Shown one piece after another: positions 16,546 through 24,595 of a stretch of 48,705 bases of DNA; positions within the stretch are counted from its first letter, which is position 1; every line of letters starts with the position of its first letter. The stretch comes from an uncultured Sphingomonadaceae bacterium. Lineage in GTDB: Bacteria; Pseudomonadota; Alphaproteobacteria; Sphingomonadales; Sphingomonadaceae. Under the pieces are notes generated by a model. The model was given only the letters and a program-made list of their open reading frames with translations, made no database searches and was not told the DNA's origin. The stretch is taken from positions 1 to 48,705 of the forward strand of contig CADCVW010000075.1 in NCBI GenBank assembly GCA_902806235.1, written 5' to 3'. The position numbers and the translations under genes are program-made.

Positions 16546-16993
16546 GGGCTTGAGCGGCGCGGACTGGCATTTCCGCGCGCTGGAGTCGCTCTACGCCGCA
16601 GCGGCGATCAACGGGACGTTCCGTTCGACGCTGGAAATCCCGAAAGCCGGCGCGGCGCGCATCCGCTTCGAGGTTGATCCGACCCTGTTCCACGCGGCGG
16701 GCGCGCTGCACGGCGCGGCCTATTTCAAGATGCTCGACGACGCCGCCTTTTACGCGTGCAACGGGCTGGTGTCCGACCGCTTCCTGCTCACCACCGCGTT
16801 CAACCTGCACTTCACGCGCCCGCTGCGCGCCGGCTGGTGCACCGCCGAGGGACGCTGGGCGAGCGGGCGGCGGCGCGTGTTCGTCGCCGACGCACGGCTC
16901 TTGGACGCCGACGGCGAGGAGGCGGCGCGCGGCACGGGCACCTTCATGCGCTCGCACATCCCTTTGTCGTCCCTCCCCGGCTACCGGGCGTGA
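16526..16993 (+). CDS. PaaI/hotdog-fold thioesterase
   Basis: A 155-residue single hotdog domain. The segment FHAAGALHGAAYFKMLDDAAFYACNG has the HGG-like loop followed by the acidic DD that carries the catalytic Asp, and LTTAFNLHFTRPLRAG and ARGTGTFMRS complete the fold. Members hydrolyse acyl-CoA or hydroxyphenylacetyl-CoA thioesters; no pathway genes are adjacent, so the substrate is unknown. The first ATG overlaps ptsN by 20 bp; a shorter start is possible but none is better placed. It ends in a GTGA overlap with DUF1491. Confidence 0.85.
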   Translation: MPAPPAEGLSGADWHFRALESLYAAAAINGTFRSTLEIPKAGAARIRFEVDPTLFHAAGALHGAAYFKMLDDAAFYACNGLVSDRFLLTTAFNLHFTRPLRAGWCTAEGRWASGRRRVFVADARLLDADGEEAARGTGTFMRSHIPLSSLPGYRA

Positions 16994-17331
16994 GCGCCCG
17001 GCTGCCGCCCGCGCTGGAGGCGAGCGCGATCATGCGCGAAGCCGAAGCGCGCGGCGGCTTCGCCGCGCTGCTCCACCGCGGCGACCCGGACGCGGGGACG
17101 ATCCTGGTGCTGCTGCGCGAGCGCGGGCGGGTGGCGGCGCTGCTCGAGCGGGTGCTGGCGGTGGACGGCGCCTACGCTTGGCGGTCGAGCCCGCGGGTGG
17201 AGCCCGGGAACGAAAGCGGGGCGTCGTTGTTGTTGGGAGAGCGCCGGAGATTCGATCCCGACCTGTGGGCGATCGAACTGGACGTCGCGCAAGCCGAACG
17301 CTTCGCCGCTGAATGGCTGGCCGCGCGTTGA
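16990..17331 (+). CDS. DUF1491 family protein
   Basis: A 113-residue cytoplasmic protein starting at the GTG in the GTGA overlap with the thioesterase. It shows the family pattern RLPPALEASAIMREAEARGGFAALLHRGDPDAGTILVLL, followed by basic and acidic stretches and FDPDLWAIELDVAQAERFA near the end. DUF1491 has no assigned function and is largely alphaproteobacterial. Coupling with the thioesterase is seen; a functional link is not shown. Confidence 0.85.
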   Translation: MSARLPPALEASAIMREAEARGGFAALLHRGDPDAGTILVLLRERGRVAALLERVLAVDGAYAWRSSPRVEPGNESGASLLLGERRRFDPDLWAIELDVAQAERFAAEWLAAR

Positions 17332-17484
17332 CGCGGGCCCGCCGCACGGGCACCCGCCCCCCATCGCAATCGCACAACCGTTCGCCAGCGTTTCTCCGCA
17401 GCGGTTGATGCAGTCGGGGGAAGACCGGCGGCACGCCAATTCCTTGTGCCACCATGGTTAACAACCGCATAGTCCAGGCAGGAC

Positions 17485-18138
17485 ATGGGTCGCATTTTCG
17501 GTGCGGCGGGCTTCGCCCTCGCCGCTTTGTTTTCGTTCGCCAACACCGTCGCGGCCGAGCCGCTCTTCGCCCAAATGACCGCGGCCCAGCCGCTCCAGAT
17601 GCCGGCCAGCGCGCCGATCGTGACCGCCCCGGCGGTCATCCACCAGTCCGTCATCGCGGACGCACCCCCCGCACCGACGCCGGCCCCCCTTCCCATTACC
17701 CCGCCCGCTGCTCCGCCTGCGCCGAAGCGCAGCCTGGCCGAGCTCGTCGCCGCGCACGGCGCGAGCGAAGCGCCTAGCCGCGACCTGGAGTGCCTCGCAG
17801 GCGCCGTTTATTTCGAGGCCAAGAGCGAAGCGCTCGCGGGCCAGCTGGCCGTCGCCGAGGTGGTCCGCAATCGCGCCTCCTCCGGCCGCTTCCCCTCGTC
17901 CTACTGCGGCGTGGTGTTCCAGCGCAGCCAGTTCTCTTTCGTCCGCGGCGGCGCGCTGCCGGCCATCCCTCGCGCGAGCGCCCAATGGCGCCGCGCGGTG
18001 GCGGTGGCGCGGATCGCGCACGAGAAGCTCGCCGACACCGTGGCGCCCCGCGCGCTGTTCTTCCACGCCGCGCGCGTCTCGCCGGGCTGGAAGCTCACTC
18101 GCCTCGCCACCATTGGCGGGCACGTCTTCTACCGCTGA
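17485..18138 (+). CDS. SleB-type cell wall hydrolase
   Basis: A 217-residue secreted protein. Residues 1-24 form a signal peptide (cleavage near VAAEP), then a Pro/Ala-rich linker to about residue 85. The catalytic domain (about 98-217) begins LECLAGAVYFEAKSE, where the Glu of YFEAKSE matches the catalytic Glu of SleB/CwlJ enzymes that cut peptidoglycan, and continues with AEVVRNRASSGRFPSSYCGVVFQ and QFSFV. It is probably periplasmic. The upstream 150-bp gap contains a GGTTAACAACC palindrome at 17456-17466; I cannot assign a regulator to it. Confidence 0.9.
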   Translation: MGRIFGAAGFALAALFSFANTVAAEPLFAQMTAAQPLQMPASAPIVTAPAVIHQSVIADAPPAPTPAPLPITPPAAPPAPKRSLAELVAAHGASEAPSRDLECLAGAVYFEAKSEALAGQLAVAEVVRNRASSGRFPSSYCGVVFQRSQFSFVRGGALPAIPRASAQWRRAVAVARIAHEKLADTVAPRALFFHAARVSPGWKLTRLATIGGHVFYR

Positions 18139-18186
18139 GGGCGGGGCCTTCACCTCGGCCCGGCTCCTCGGTTAGGAGCTGGGCCG

Positions 18187-18672
18187 ATGCGTACCCCTGA
18201 ACTCTTCTGTTTCGCCGACGCGCCGCTCGCCGCGCAGGACGTGGCGCGCGGCGTCGCGCGGCTCCTGTTCCGGCAGGACGCCTACGCGCTCTGCGAAGTG
18301 CCGCTGGTCAATCACCGCCGCGCCGACCTGATGGCGATCGACGCCAAAGGCTTCATCACCATCGTCGAGATTAAGGTGGCGATGAGCGACCTGCGCGGCG
18401 ACGCGAAGTGGCGCGACTATCTCGACTTCTGCGACCGCTTCTACTGGGCGGTGCCGGCAGGGCCGCTGGCGGAGGCGGCGGGGGAGGAGTGCTTCGCGCC
18501 CGAATTGTCGGGGCTGATCGTCGCCGACCGCTACGACGCGGCGGTGATCCGGGAAGCGGCGCTTCAGCCGTTGGCGGCGGCGCGGCGCAAGGCGGAAACG
18601 TTGCGCTTCGCGCGGCGCGGGGCGCGGCGACTGGCGGGAGATTTGGACCCGGGGCTGCGCGGCTTAGACTAA
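18187..18672 (+). CDS. mmcB: MmcB family DNA repair protein
   Basis: A 161-residue protein of the MmcB family (formerly DUF1052), first characterised in Caulobacter where loss sensitises cells to mitomycin C. The putative nuclease core of the PD-(D/E)XK type is visible as NHRRADLMAIDAKG followed by ITIVEIKVAMSDLRGD and WRDYLDFCDRFYWAVPAG. The C-terminus is Arg-rich. A good TTAGGAG ribosome-binding sequence lies 9 bases before the ATG. It sits close to the origin but transcribes alone. Confidence 0.9.
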   Translation: MRTPELFCFADAPLAAQDVARGVARLLFRQDAYALCEVPLVNHRRADLMAIDAKGFITIVEIKVAMSDLRGDAKWRDYLDFCDRFYWAVPAGPLAEAAGEECFAPELSGLIVADRYDAAVIREAALQPLAAARRKAETLRFARRGARRLAGDLDPGLRGLD

Positions 18673-18674
18673 GA

Positions 18675-18776
18675 CGCGGAGCGGCTTCGGCGAGGATCGC
18701 CGCGGAGCCGGCCGGCGACCGCGCGAGCTCGTAGTCGCGCGAGTCGTCCGACGACGCGGCTCCGCCGCGGCGTTGC
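18675..18776. repeat. Possible diverged family E structured repeat
   Basis: After the mmcB stop there is a GC-rich block sharing GCCGGCCGGCGAC, alternating GCGCGAG and ACGACGCGG with the elements after terC and rho, and a stem GCGGC-TCC-GCCGC. Similarity to the other two copies is partial, so membership is uncertain. Confidence 0.3.
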
Positions 18777-18806
18777 TACGCGCACCGAGGGCGGAGAAGG
18801 CAGGGG

Positions 18807-18918
18807 GGCCCCGGGTCAAGCCCGGGGTGACGGGTTCCTGTGAGCGACGGAGCACTCACCGAGCAACGTCGGCAAGGCAGGCCGCGGCGAGAACGGTCCC
18901 AGCTTTTGCTGGGACGAC
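18807..18918. repeat. Two half-palindromes of the intergenic repeat families
   Basis: Positions 18807-18831 form GGGCCCCGGGTCAAGCCCGG followed by GGTGAC, a family A-like arm. Positions 18894-18918 form CGGTCCCAGCTTTTGCTGGG followed by ACGAC, a family B arm. They fill the convergent gap between mmcB and the ankyrin gene, as a composite of arms from two families. Confidence 0.7.
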
Positions 18919-18921
18919 GGC

Positions 18922-19515
18922 TCACAATTTCGGCCCCGCCACCTTGCGCGTCGCGGGCCGCGTCGTCGTTTCTATGACCCGCAGCACCGCCGCCGCGCGC
19001 CGGTCCGCCTTGGCGTGGTCGCGCGCCGACAGGCCGGTGGCGCGGTCGCCGAGGTCGGGGTCCGCGCCGGCCGCGAGCAGCAGCCGCGCCATATCGGCGT
19101 TGCGGGTGCGCACGGCGATGATCAGCGGCGTCGCCCCGCTCCGGTCGGCGGCGTCCACGGGCGCGCGCGCGCCGAGCAACACCCGCGCGCCTTCCAGCCA
19201 GCCGAGCTCGGCCGCCACCCCGAGCGGCGTCCGCCCCTGCCGGTCCTTTAGATCGGTGCGCAGGCCCTTGGCGGTGAGGAACTGGAGATAGGGCAGGTTG
19301 CGCTGCCTGGTGACGATGTGGAGCGCGCCTTCGCCGTCTCCGTTCTGCGCGTTCACCACCGCGCTGTTCGGCTTGCCGAGCATCTCGGTGACGATGTTGC
19401 CGTCGCGCTCGCCCACTGCCTTCAAGAAACGGTAGCCGTCGGTCATCTGGGCGCCGGCGCCCGCCGCGCCGAGTATCAGAGCCGCGCCCGCCAGAGCAAT
19501 CATCACCTTGCGCAT
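18922..19515 (-). CDS. Exported ankyrin-repeat protein
   Basis: A 197-residue protein with a signal peptide (residues 1-22, cleavage near AGAQ). Ankyrin repeats follow: GDGEGALHIVTRQRNLPYLQFLTAKG, RQGRTPLGVAAELGWLEGARVLLGARA and RSGATPLIIAVRTRNADMARLLLAAGADPDL, with a less regular repeat on each side. This places a protein-protein interaction module in the periplasm; no partner is apparent. It diverges from the SCO gene. GAGG lies upstream of the ATG. Confidence 0.88.
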   Translation of the reverse strand: MRKVMIALAGAALILGAAGAGAQMTDGYRFLKAVGERDGNIVTEMLGKPNSAVVNAQNGDGEGALHIVTRQRNLPYLQFLTAKGLRTDLKDRQGRTPLGVAAELGWLEGARVLLGARAPVDAADRSGATPLIIAVRTRNADMARLLLAAGADPDLGDRATGLSARDHAKADRRAAAVLRVIETTTRPATRKVAGPKL

Positions 19516-19555
19516 CGCGTTAACCTCAGTCGCCTCGGCACCTTGAACGCGGGCC

Positions 19556-19561
19556 TATAGC
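19556..19561 (+). promoter_or_regulatory. -10 element for a leaderless SCO transcript
   Basis: TATAGC ends 5 nt before the SCO ATG at 19567, so transcription would start at or next to the start codon. The same bases read leftwards give TATAGG, which could serve the divergent ankyrin gene with a leader of about 35-40 nt. Confidence 0.45.
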
Positions 19562-19566
19562 GGCGC

Positions 19567-20187
19567 ATGTCTGGCTTCGTCATGAACATCTTGCCACGTT
19601 CCGCCCTCGCCGCCGCCGCGGCGCTGTTCCTCGCCGCCTGCGGGCAGCAGGTCGAGGCCCCGCTTGCCGGGGCCAAAATCGGCGGGCCGTTCGAACTCAC
19701 CTCCGCCAACGGGCAGCGCGCGGGCGACCGGCAGCTCGCCGGGCAGTACCGGATCATGTATTTCGGCTACACCCACTGCCCGGACGTGTGCCCGGTGGAC
19801 ATGCGCTACATCAGCGACGGGCTGGCCGCGTTCGAGAAGAGCGACCCGGACCGCGGCTCCAAGGTCACGCCCGTGTTCGTCACGGTGGACCCCGTGCGCG
19901 ACACGCCCGCGGCGCTCGCCGAATGGAAGCGCGACCTTCACCCGCGCCTCGTCGCCTTCACCGGCAGCCGGCCGGAGCTGGAGAAGGTGGTACGGCAGTT
20001 CGGCGCCTACGGCGCGAAGTCCGGCGAGCACCAGATGGCGGGGATGCACGACGCGCACGAAGCTTATCTCGTCGACCACAGCCGCGTCGCCTTGCTGATG
20101 GGGCCGAACGGCGAGCCGATCGCCATCCTGCCGCAGGAGCAGGGCCCCAAGGCGATCGCCGCCGAGCTCGACAAGTACGTGGCGTGA
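19567..20187 (+). CDS. SCO1/SenC family copper chaperone lipoprotein
   Basis: A 206-residue thioredoxin-fold protein delivering copper to the CuA site of cytochrome oxidase. The N-terminus is a signal peptide with lipobox LAA before Cys25. The metal-binding CPDVCP has Cys71 and Cys75, and the third ligand is the His of EAYLVDHSRVALL. VTPVFVTVDPVRDTPAAL is the usual core. The ATG at 19567 is chosen because a -10 element lies immediately upstream; an internal ATG at 19582 is the alternative. No oxidase genes are adjacent. Its stop overlaps the YcgN gene (GTGA). Confidence 0.92.
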   Translation: MSGFVMNILPRSALAAAAALFLAACGQQVEAPLAGAKIGGPFELTSANGQRAGDRQLAGQYRIMYFGYTHCPDVCPVDMRYISDGLAAFEKSDPDRGSKVTPVFVTVDPVRDTPAALAEWKRDLHPRLVAFTGSRPELEKVVRQFGAYGAKSGEHQMAGMHDAHEAYLVDHSRVALLMGPNGEPIAILPQEQGPKAIAAELDKYVA

Positions 20188-20615
20188 GGCCGCGCTTCTG
20201 GGAGCTGCCGCTTTCGCAACTCACCGGCGAGGAGTGGGAAGCGCTGTGCGACGGCTGCGGCCGCTGCTGCCTCCACAAGGTGGAGGAGGAGACCACGGGC
20301 GCATTCCTCCCCACCAACGTCGCTTGCCGCCTGCTCGACCGGCACAGCTGCCGCTGCTCGTCCTACAAGCAGCGCAAGCGTTTCGTGCCCGATTGCCTGC
20401 GGCTGACGCCCGAGAAGCTGCCGAACATCGGCTGGCTGCCCGAGAGCTGCGCTTACGTCCGCCGGCAGGCGGGCGAGCCCCTGCCCGCGTGGCACTACCT
20501 GCTCACCGGCGACCGCGAGGCGGTGCACGCCGCGGGCGAGTCCGCGCGCGGCTGGACCGTGTCGGAGGACCAGGCGGGCGACTACCTCGACCATCTGGTC
20601 GACCGCCCGCTCTGA
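20184..20615 (+). CDS. YcgN family cysteine-cluster protein
   Basis: A 143-residue protein of the UPF0260/YcgN family, starting at a GTG in the overlap with the SCO stop. The N-terminal WELPLSQLTGEEWEALCDGCGRCCLHK has the family's Cys cluster (C-x2-C-x2-CC), with more Cys in HSCRCSSY, FVPDCLRL and LPESCAYV, a pattern like the CxxCxxCC zinc/iron-binding proteins. It ends AGDYLDHLVDRPL. Its biochemical role is not established. Overlap with the copper chaperone is suggestive only. Confidence 0.9.
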   Translation: MRPRFWELPLSQLTGEEWEALCDGCGRCCLHKVEEETTGAFLPTNVACRLLDRHSCRCSSYKQRKRFVPDCLRLTPEKLPNIGWLPESCAYVRRQAGEPLPAWHYLLTGDREAVHAAGESARGWTVSEDQAGDYLDHLVDRPL

Positions 20616-20616
20616 G

Positions 20617-21309
20617 ATGAGGTTCGAAGGGGGAGGCCGCGAGCGCGCGCTGCTCGTGCGCCGCCACCCGACTGCGCGAGCACTGCGGCTCGCGGTGGAC
20701 CCGCGCGACGGGCGGGTTACGCTGACGGTGCCGCGGCGCGCGCGGGAGCGGGCGGCGCTCCTCTGGGCGGAGTCGAAGCGCGACTGGGTGGAGGACGCGT
20801 TGCGCGCCCTGCCGCCGCCCGCGCCGATCGTCGACGGCATGACGCTGGTCGCGGCGGACGAGCCGCTGTTACTGAAATGGCGCGAGGACGCGCGCGGCGT
20901 CCGGCGCGAGGGCGTCCAGCTGCATGTGGGCGGACCGCGCGAGCTGCTGGCGGTGCGGACGCTGCGCTGGCTGCGCGCGGAAGCGGCGCGGACGCTGGAG
21001 GCGGACACGCGCGCGCTGGCCGGGGCGCACGGGATTGAGGTGTCGGGCGTGGCGGTAGGCGACCCGCGCGGGCGCTGGGGCAGCTGCAGTTCGTCCGGCG
21101 CGATCCGTTACAGCTGGCGGCTGCTGCTCGCGCCGGGCTTCGTGCGGCGCGCGGTGGTGGCGCACGAGGTGGCGCATCGGTTCGAGATGAACCACGGGCC
21201 GCGATTCCGGGCGAGGGTGGAGAAGCTGCTGGAGGGGTCGGAAGCGCCGGCGCGGGCTTGGCTGCGGGCGCACGGGAGCGCGCTGCATTGGTTCGGGCGG
21301 GAAGGGTGA
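20617..21309 (+). CDS. YgjP/SprT-like zinc metallopeptidase (DUF45, M48-type)
   Basis: A 230-residue predicted zinc peptidase. The zinc site HEVAHRFEMNHGPRF near residue 190 has the HExxH pair and a downstream His, and RGRWGSCSSSGAIRYSWRLLLAP is the block that precedes it in the DUF45 family. The N-terminus, RRHPTARALRLAVDPRDGRVTLTVP, is the conserved beta domain. There is one base between the YcgN stop and this ATG, so they are cotranscribed. The substrate is unknown. Confidence 0.9.
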   Translation: MRFEGGGRERALLVRRHPTARALRLAVDPRDGRVTLTVPRRARERAALLWAESKRDWVEDALRALPPPAPIVDGMTLVAADEPLLLKWREDARGVRREGVQLHVGGPRELLAVRTLRWLRAEAARTLEADTRALAGAHGIEVSGVAVGDPRGRWGSCSSSGAIRYSWRLLLAPGFVRRAVVAHEVAHRFEMNHGPRFRARVEKLLEGSEAPARAWLRAHGSALHWFGREG

Positions 21310-21318
21310 GCAAGTAAG

Positions 21319-21427
21319 AAGTGCCCACCCCTAACCCCTCCCGGAAAGCCGGGAGAGGAATCGGGTAGTTCATGAGCTGCTGGTGTTCCCCTCCCAGCTT
21401 TCCGGGAGGGGTTAGGGGTGGGCACTT
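21319..21427. repeat. Intergenic palindromic repeat, family D
   Basis: The left arm (AAGTGCCCACCCCTAACCCC, then TCCCGGAAAG) and right arm (CTTTCCGGGAGGGGTTAGGG, then GTGGGCACTT) are almost perfectly complementary over about 28 bp around a 50-bp centre. TTTT follows the right arm. It separates the convergent peptidase and PBP genes and could end transcription from either side. Confidence 0.85.
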
Positions 21428-21434
21428 TTACCTT

Positions 21435-23555
21435 TCAGATCTCCACCGGCTCCGCCTCGACCTCCTCCTCCGCGCGCGGCGGCGGGGGAGGCGGGGGCGG
21501 CGGGCGCGCCGCCGGCTCGGGCTGGGGCTGAGGCCGCCGCGCGCGGCCCAAGACCTCGTCGAGCCAGTCGCCGGTCGGGTCCGCCTGGCCCGGCTCGGCG
21601 GGTTCGCCGGCCGCGGGCGCGTCGAAGCGCGGGTCGGGCTCGCCGACTGGACCTTCGGGCGTGACCGGGTTGCCGAACTCGTCGTAAGCGACGGGCCCCT
21701 CGGCCGCGCCCTCGCCGAGGAAGGCGTCCTCGTCGCCCTCGACCTGCCAGTCGGGGAGCGGCACTTCGGTGGTGAAGGGCTTCACCGGGCGCTTGGCGGT
21801 GGCGGGGGCCATGAAGGAGCGGAAGGCGAGCGCGGGCGCGTGGCCGCCCTGGAGGCCCGGCACTGGCCGGGCGTTGTCGCGGCCCATCCACACGCCGGTG
21901 GTGAGGCCGGAGGAAAAGCCGAGAAACCAGCCGTCCTTGTTCGACGAGGTCGTCCCCGTCTTGCCTGCCACCGGCCGGCCGAAGTTGGCGGCGCGGCCCG
22001 TGCCGGTCATCACCGCCGACTGGAGCAGGTCGGTCATGCCGGCCGCGACCCAGGGGGCGACGAGCACGCGAGGCTCCGCACGCTCGTGCTCGTAGAGGAG
22101 CTCGCCTTCGGCGGTGGTCACCTTGCGGATGCCGTAGGGAACGACCGCCGTGCCGCCGGACGCGACGGAGGCGAAGGCGCGCGTCATGTCGATCAGCCGG
22201 GCGTCGGAGGTACCGAGCACCATGGACGGCCTGGTGCTGATCGGCGTGGTGACGCCGAAGCGCTGCGCCATGTCGGCCACCGTCTGGTAGCCGACCTCGT
22301 CACCGAGCTGCGCGGCGACCGTGTTGAGCGAACGGGCAAAGGCCTCGCGGAGCGACACGGGCCCGGAGTAGCCGCCCGAGCTGTTGCGCGGGCTCCAGCC
22401 GTCGATGGTGACGGGCTTGTCGACCACCGTGTCCGTCGGCTTGTAGCCGGACTCGAGCGCGGCGAGGTAGACGAACAGCTTGAAGGCGGAGCCCGGCTGG
22501 CGCTGCGCCTGTGTCGCGCGGTTGTAGAGCGAGGACACGTAGTCCTTGCCGCCCACCATCGCGCGCACGGCGCCGTCGCTGTCGATGGACACCAGCGCGC
22601 CTTGCGTCTGCGGCGGCGTATGGCGGTTGACTGCCGCGTCCGCCGCGCGCTGCATGGAGGCGTCGAGCGTGGTCCACACCTCCAGCGGCTCCACCGTCTC
22701 GTCGATCAGTGTCTCGAGTTGGGGCAGCGCCCAATCGGTGAAGTAGCGCGCGCTGTTCTGCCGCGGCATGGCGGCCAGCCGTACTTCCGCCGGGTCGGCG
22801 GCGGCAGCTTGGGCCGCGCTGATGTCGCCGTTCTCCACCATCAGCCGGATCACCACCTCGGCGCGGTCTCGCGCGGCTTCCGTGTCGGCGGTGGGGGAAT
22901 AGTTGGACGGGGCCTTCACCAAGCCGGCGATGATGGCGGCCTCTGACAGTTCCAAGTCGTCCGCCGGGTGGCCGAAGAAGCGGCGCGACGCGGCGTCGAT
23001 GCCGTAGGCGCCGCCGCCGAAGTAGACGCGGTTGAGGTAGAGTTCGAGGATCTGGTTCTTGGTGAACTTGCGCTCGAGGGCCAGGGCCAGGATGCCCTCG
23101 CGCAGCTTGCGGCCGAAGGTGCGCGTGTTGGACAGGAAGATATTGCGCGCGAGCTGCTGAGTGATGGTGGAGCCGCCCTGAGCCCACGCCCCGCGCTCCA
23201 CCCGCACCTTGACCGCGCGCGCCGTGCCGATCGGGTCGATGCCGGGGTGCGAGCGGTAGCGGCGGTCCTCCACCGCGAGCATCGCGTCCACCATCACCGG
23301 CGGGATGTCGCGGTAAGGCAGCCACTTGCCGAAGGACGGCCCCAGGCTCACGAGCACGGTGCCGTCGGCGGCGCGGACGCGGATCATCTGACCGTTGGGC
23401 GAGGCGCGCAGCTCGGTGAAGCTGGGGAGCGACGCGATCGCGACGCCCACCGCGACGCCGAGCGCGACCAGGCCGACGAGGAACAGGTACAGGCCGGCCT
23501 TGGCCAGTCGGACGAGGGTGCGCCGTTTCGGCGTGGGGCTGGCGGCCTGGAGCAT
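21435..23555 (-). CDS. Class A penicillin-binding protein (PBP1A-type)
   Basis: A 706-residue bifunctional peptidoglycan synthase anchored by a membrane helix at about residues 20-43. The GT51 glycosyltransferase domain has the catalytic Glu96 in AVEDRRYRSHPGID, then GGSTITQQLARN and ELYLNRVYFGGGAYGI. The transpeptidase domain has S356 in the SxxK motif GSAFKLF, SLN in FARSLNTVAAQLG and KTGTT. The tail beyond residue 600 is unusual, acidic and Pro-rich, with nine consecutive prolines before an acidic end. It follows the dehydratase by 46 bp. Confidence 0.95.
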   Translation of the reverse strand: MLQAASPTPKRRTLVRLAKAGLYLFLVGLVALGVAVGVAIASLPSFTELRASPNGQMIRVRAADGTVLVSLGPSFGKWLPYRDIPPVMVDAMLAVEDRRYRSHPGIDPIGTARAVKVRVERGAWAQGGSTITQQLARNIFLSNTRTFGRKLREGILALALERKFTKNQILELYLNRVYFGGGAYGIDAASRRFFGHPADDLELSEAAIIAGLVKAPSNYSPTADTEAARDRAEVVIRLMVENGDISAAQAAAADPAEVRLAAMPRQNSARYFTDWALPQLETLIDETVEPLEVWTTLDASMQRAADAAVNRHTPPQTQGALVSIDSDGAVRAMVGGKDYVSSLYNRATQAQRQPGSAFKLFVYLAALESGYKPTDTVVDKPVTIDGWSPRNSSGGYSGPVSLREAFARSLNTVAAQLGDEVGYQTVADMAQRFGVTTPISTRPSMVLGTSDARLIDMTRAFASVASGGTAVVPYGIRKVTTAEGELLYEHERAEPRVLVAPWVAAGMTDLLQSAVMTGTGRAANFGRPVAGKTGTTSSNKDGWFLGFSSGLTTGVWMGRDNARPVPGLQGGHAPALAFRSFMAPATAKRPVKPFTTEVPLPDWQVEGDEDAFLGEGAAEGPVAYDEFGNPVTPEGPVGEPDPRFDAPAAGEPAEPGQADPTGDWLDEVLGRARRPQPQPEPAARPPPPPPPPPRAEEEVEAEPVEI

Positions 23556-23601
23556 GAACCGAGGAATTTACGGGACGGGGGGCGGTCCAGCAAGGGCCGC
23601 G

Positions 23602-24585
23602 CTAACCCGTGAGGAGATCCGCGTAGAGCGCGGGGTCGACGTTGCCGCCGGACAGCACGACCACGCTGTCGGCGCGGGGCTCCGCGCGGCCGGTGAGCAA
23701 CGCGGCGAGCGCCGCCGCGCCGCCGGGCTCGACCACCAGGCGGAGCTCAGAATAGGCGAAGCGTACGGCGGCCGCCACCTCGGCTTCAGCGACGGCGAGG
23801 CCCGCCGCGGCGCGGCGGCGCAGGACGTCGAAGGTGAGCGGGGAGACAAGGGTGGTCTGGAGCGAGTCGCAGCGGGTAGGCGGCGCGTCGGCGGCGACCG
23901 GCACGCGTTCACCGCGCGCGAGCGAACGGGCCATGTCGTCCCAGCCTACGGGCTCGACGGGAACAATGGGCACGGCGTCGGACATCGCCAGTGCGATCCC
24001 CGCCGAAAGCCCGCCGCCGCCGCAAGGGACAAGGACCTGAGCGGGCGCGAAACCCAGCCCGTCGGCCTCATCGACGATCTCCAGCCCGACCGTGCCCTGA
24101 CCCTCGATCACGTCCGGGTCGTCGAAGGAGGGGACGAGCGCTGCCCCGCGCGCGGCGGCGATGGCGGCGGCGATGGCTTCGCGGGACTCGGTCCGGCGGT
24201 CGTAGGGGCGCACCTCCGCGCCGAGCGCTTCCGTGGCGCGGCGCTTCACCGCCGGCGCGTCCGTCGGCATGACGATCAGGCAGGGGAGCCCCAGCCGCCG
24301 CGCGGCAAGCGCGACGCCTTGCGCGTGGTTGCCGGAGGAGAAGGCGACTACGCCGCGGGCGCGCTCCTCGAGCGCGAGCTTGCGGAGGCGGTTGCTCGCG
24401 CCGCGCAGCTTGAAGCTGCCGCCCTGCTGGAGGCACTCCGCCTTAGCCCACATGCGCCGGCCCGAGACGATGAAGGGGAGCAGCGGGGTGCGGGTGACGT
24501 GGCCCGCGATGCGCGCGGCGGCGGCGCGGACGCCGGCGGAGGTGGGGGCGCGGGGGAGCGAGTCATCCGGCGGGGTCCGGTCCAC
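23602..24585 (-). CDS. PLP-dependent threonine/serine dehydratase
   Basis: A 327-residue fold-type II PLP enzyme. The Schiff-base Lys59 is in QQGGSFKLRGASN, the substrate loop is SSGNHAQGVALAA, and the phosphate-binding glycine loop is PCGGGGLSAGIAL. There is no C-terminal ACT-type regulatory domain, so it resembles catabolic dehydratases or serine racemase more than biosynthetic IlvA. It would deaminate threonine to 2-oxobutyrate or serine to pyruvate, or racemise serine. The start is a GTG at 24585, 10 bp after the preceding gene. Confidence 0.88.
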   Translation of the reverse strand: MDRTPPDDSLPRAPTSAGVRAAAARIAGHVTRTPLLPFIVSGRRMWAKAECLQQGGSFKLRGASNRLRKLALEERARGVVAFSSGNHAQGVALAARRLGLPCLIVMPTDAPAVKRRATEALGAEVRPYDRRTESREAIAAAIAAARGAALVPSFDDPDVIEGQGTVGLEIVDEADGLGFAPAQVLVPCGGGGLSAGIALAMSDAVPIVPVEPVGWDDMARSLARGERVPVAADAPPTRCDSLQTTLVSPLTFDVLRRRAAAGLAVAEAEVAAAVRFAYSELRLVVEPGGAAALAALLTGRAEPRADSVVVLSGGNVDPALYADLLTG

Positions 24586-24595
24586 GGGCGCGCCG

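Noticed and set aside
21372-22946. A 524-codon open frame on the plus strand opposite the PBP gene
   Set aside because: Composition is low complexity (His, Arg, Gly, Ala) and no motif is present, while the opposite strand has the full set of class A PBP motifs.
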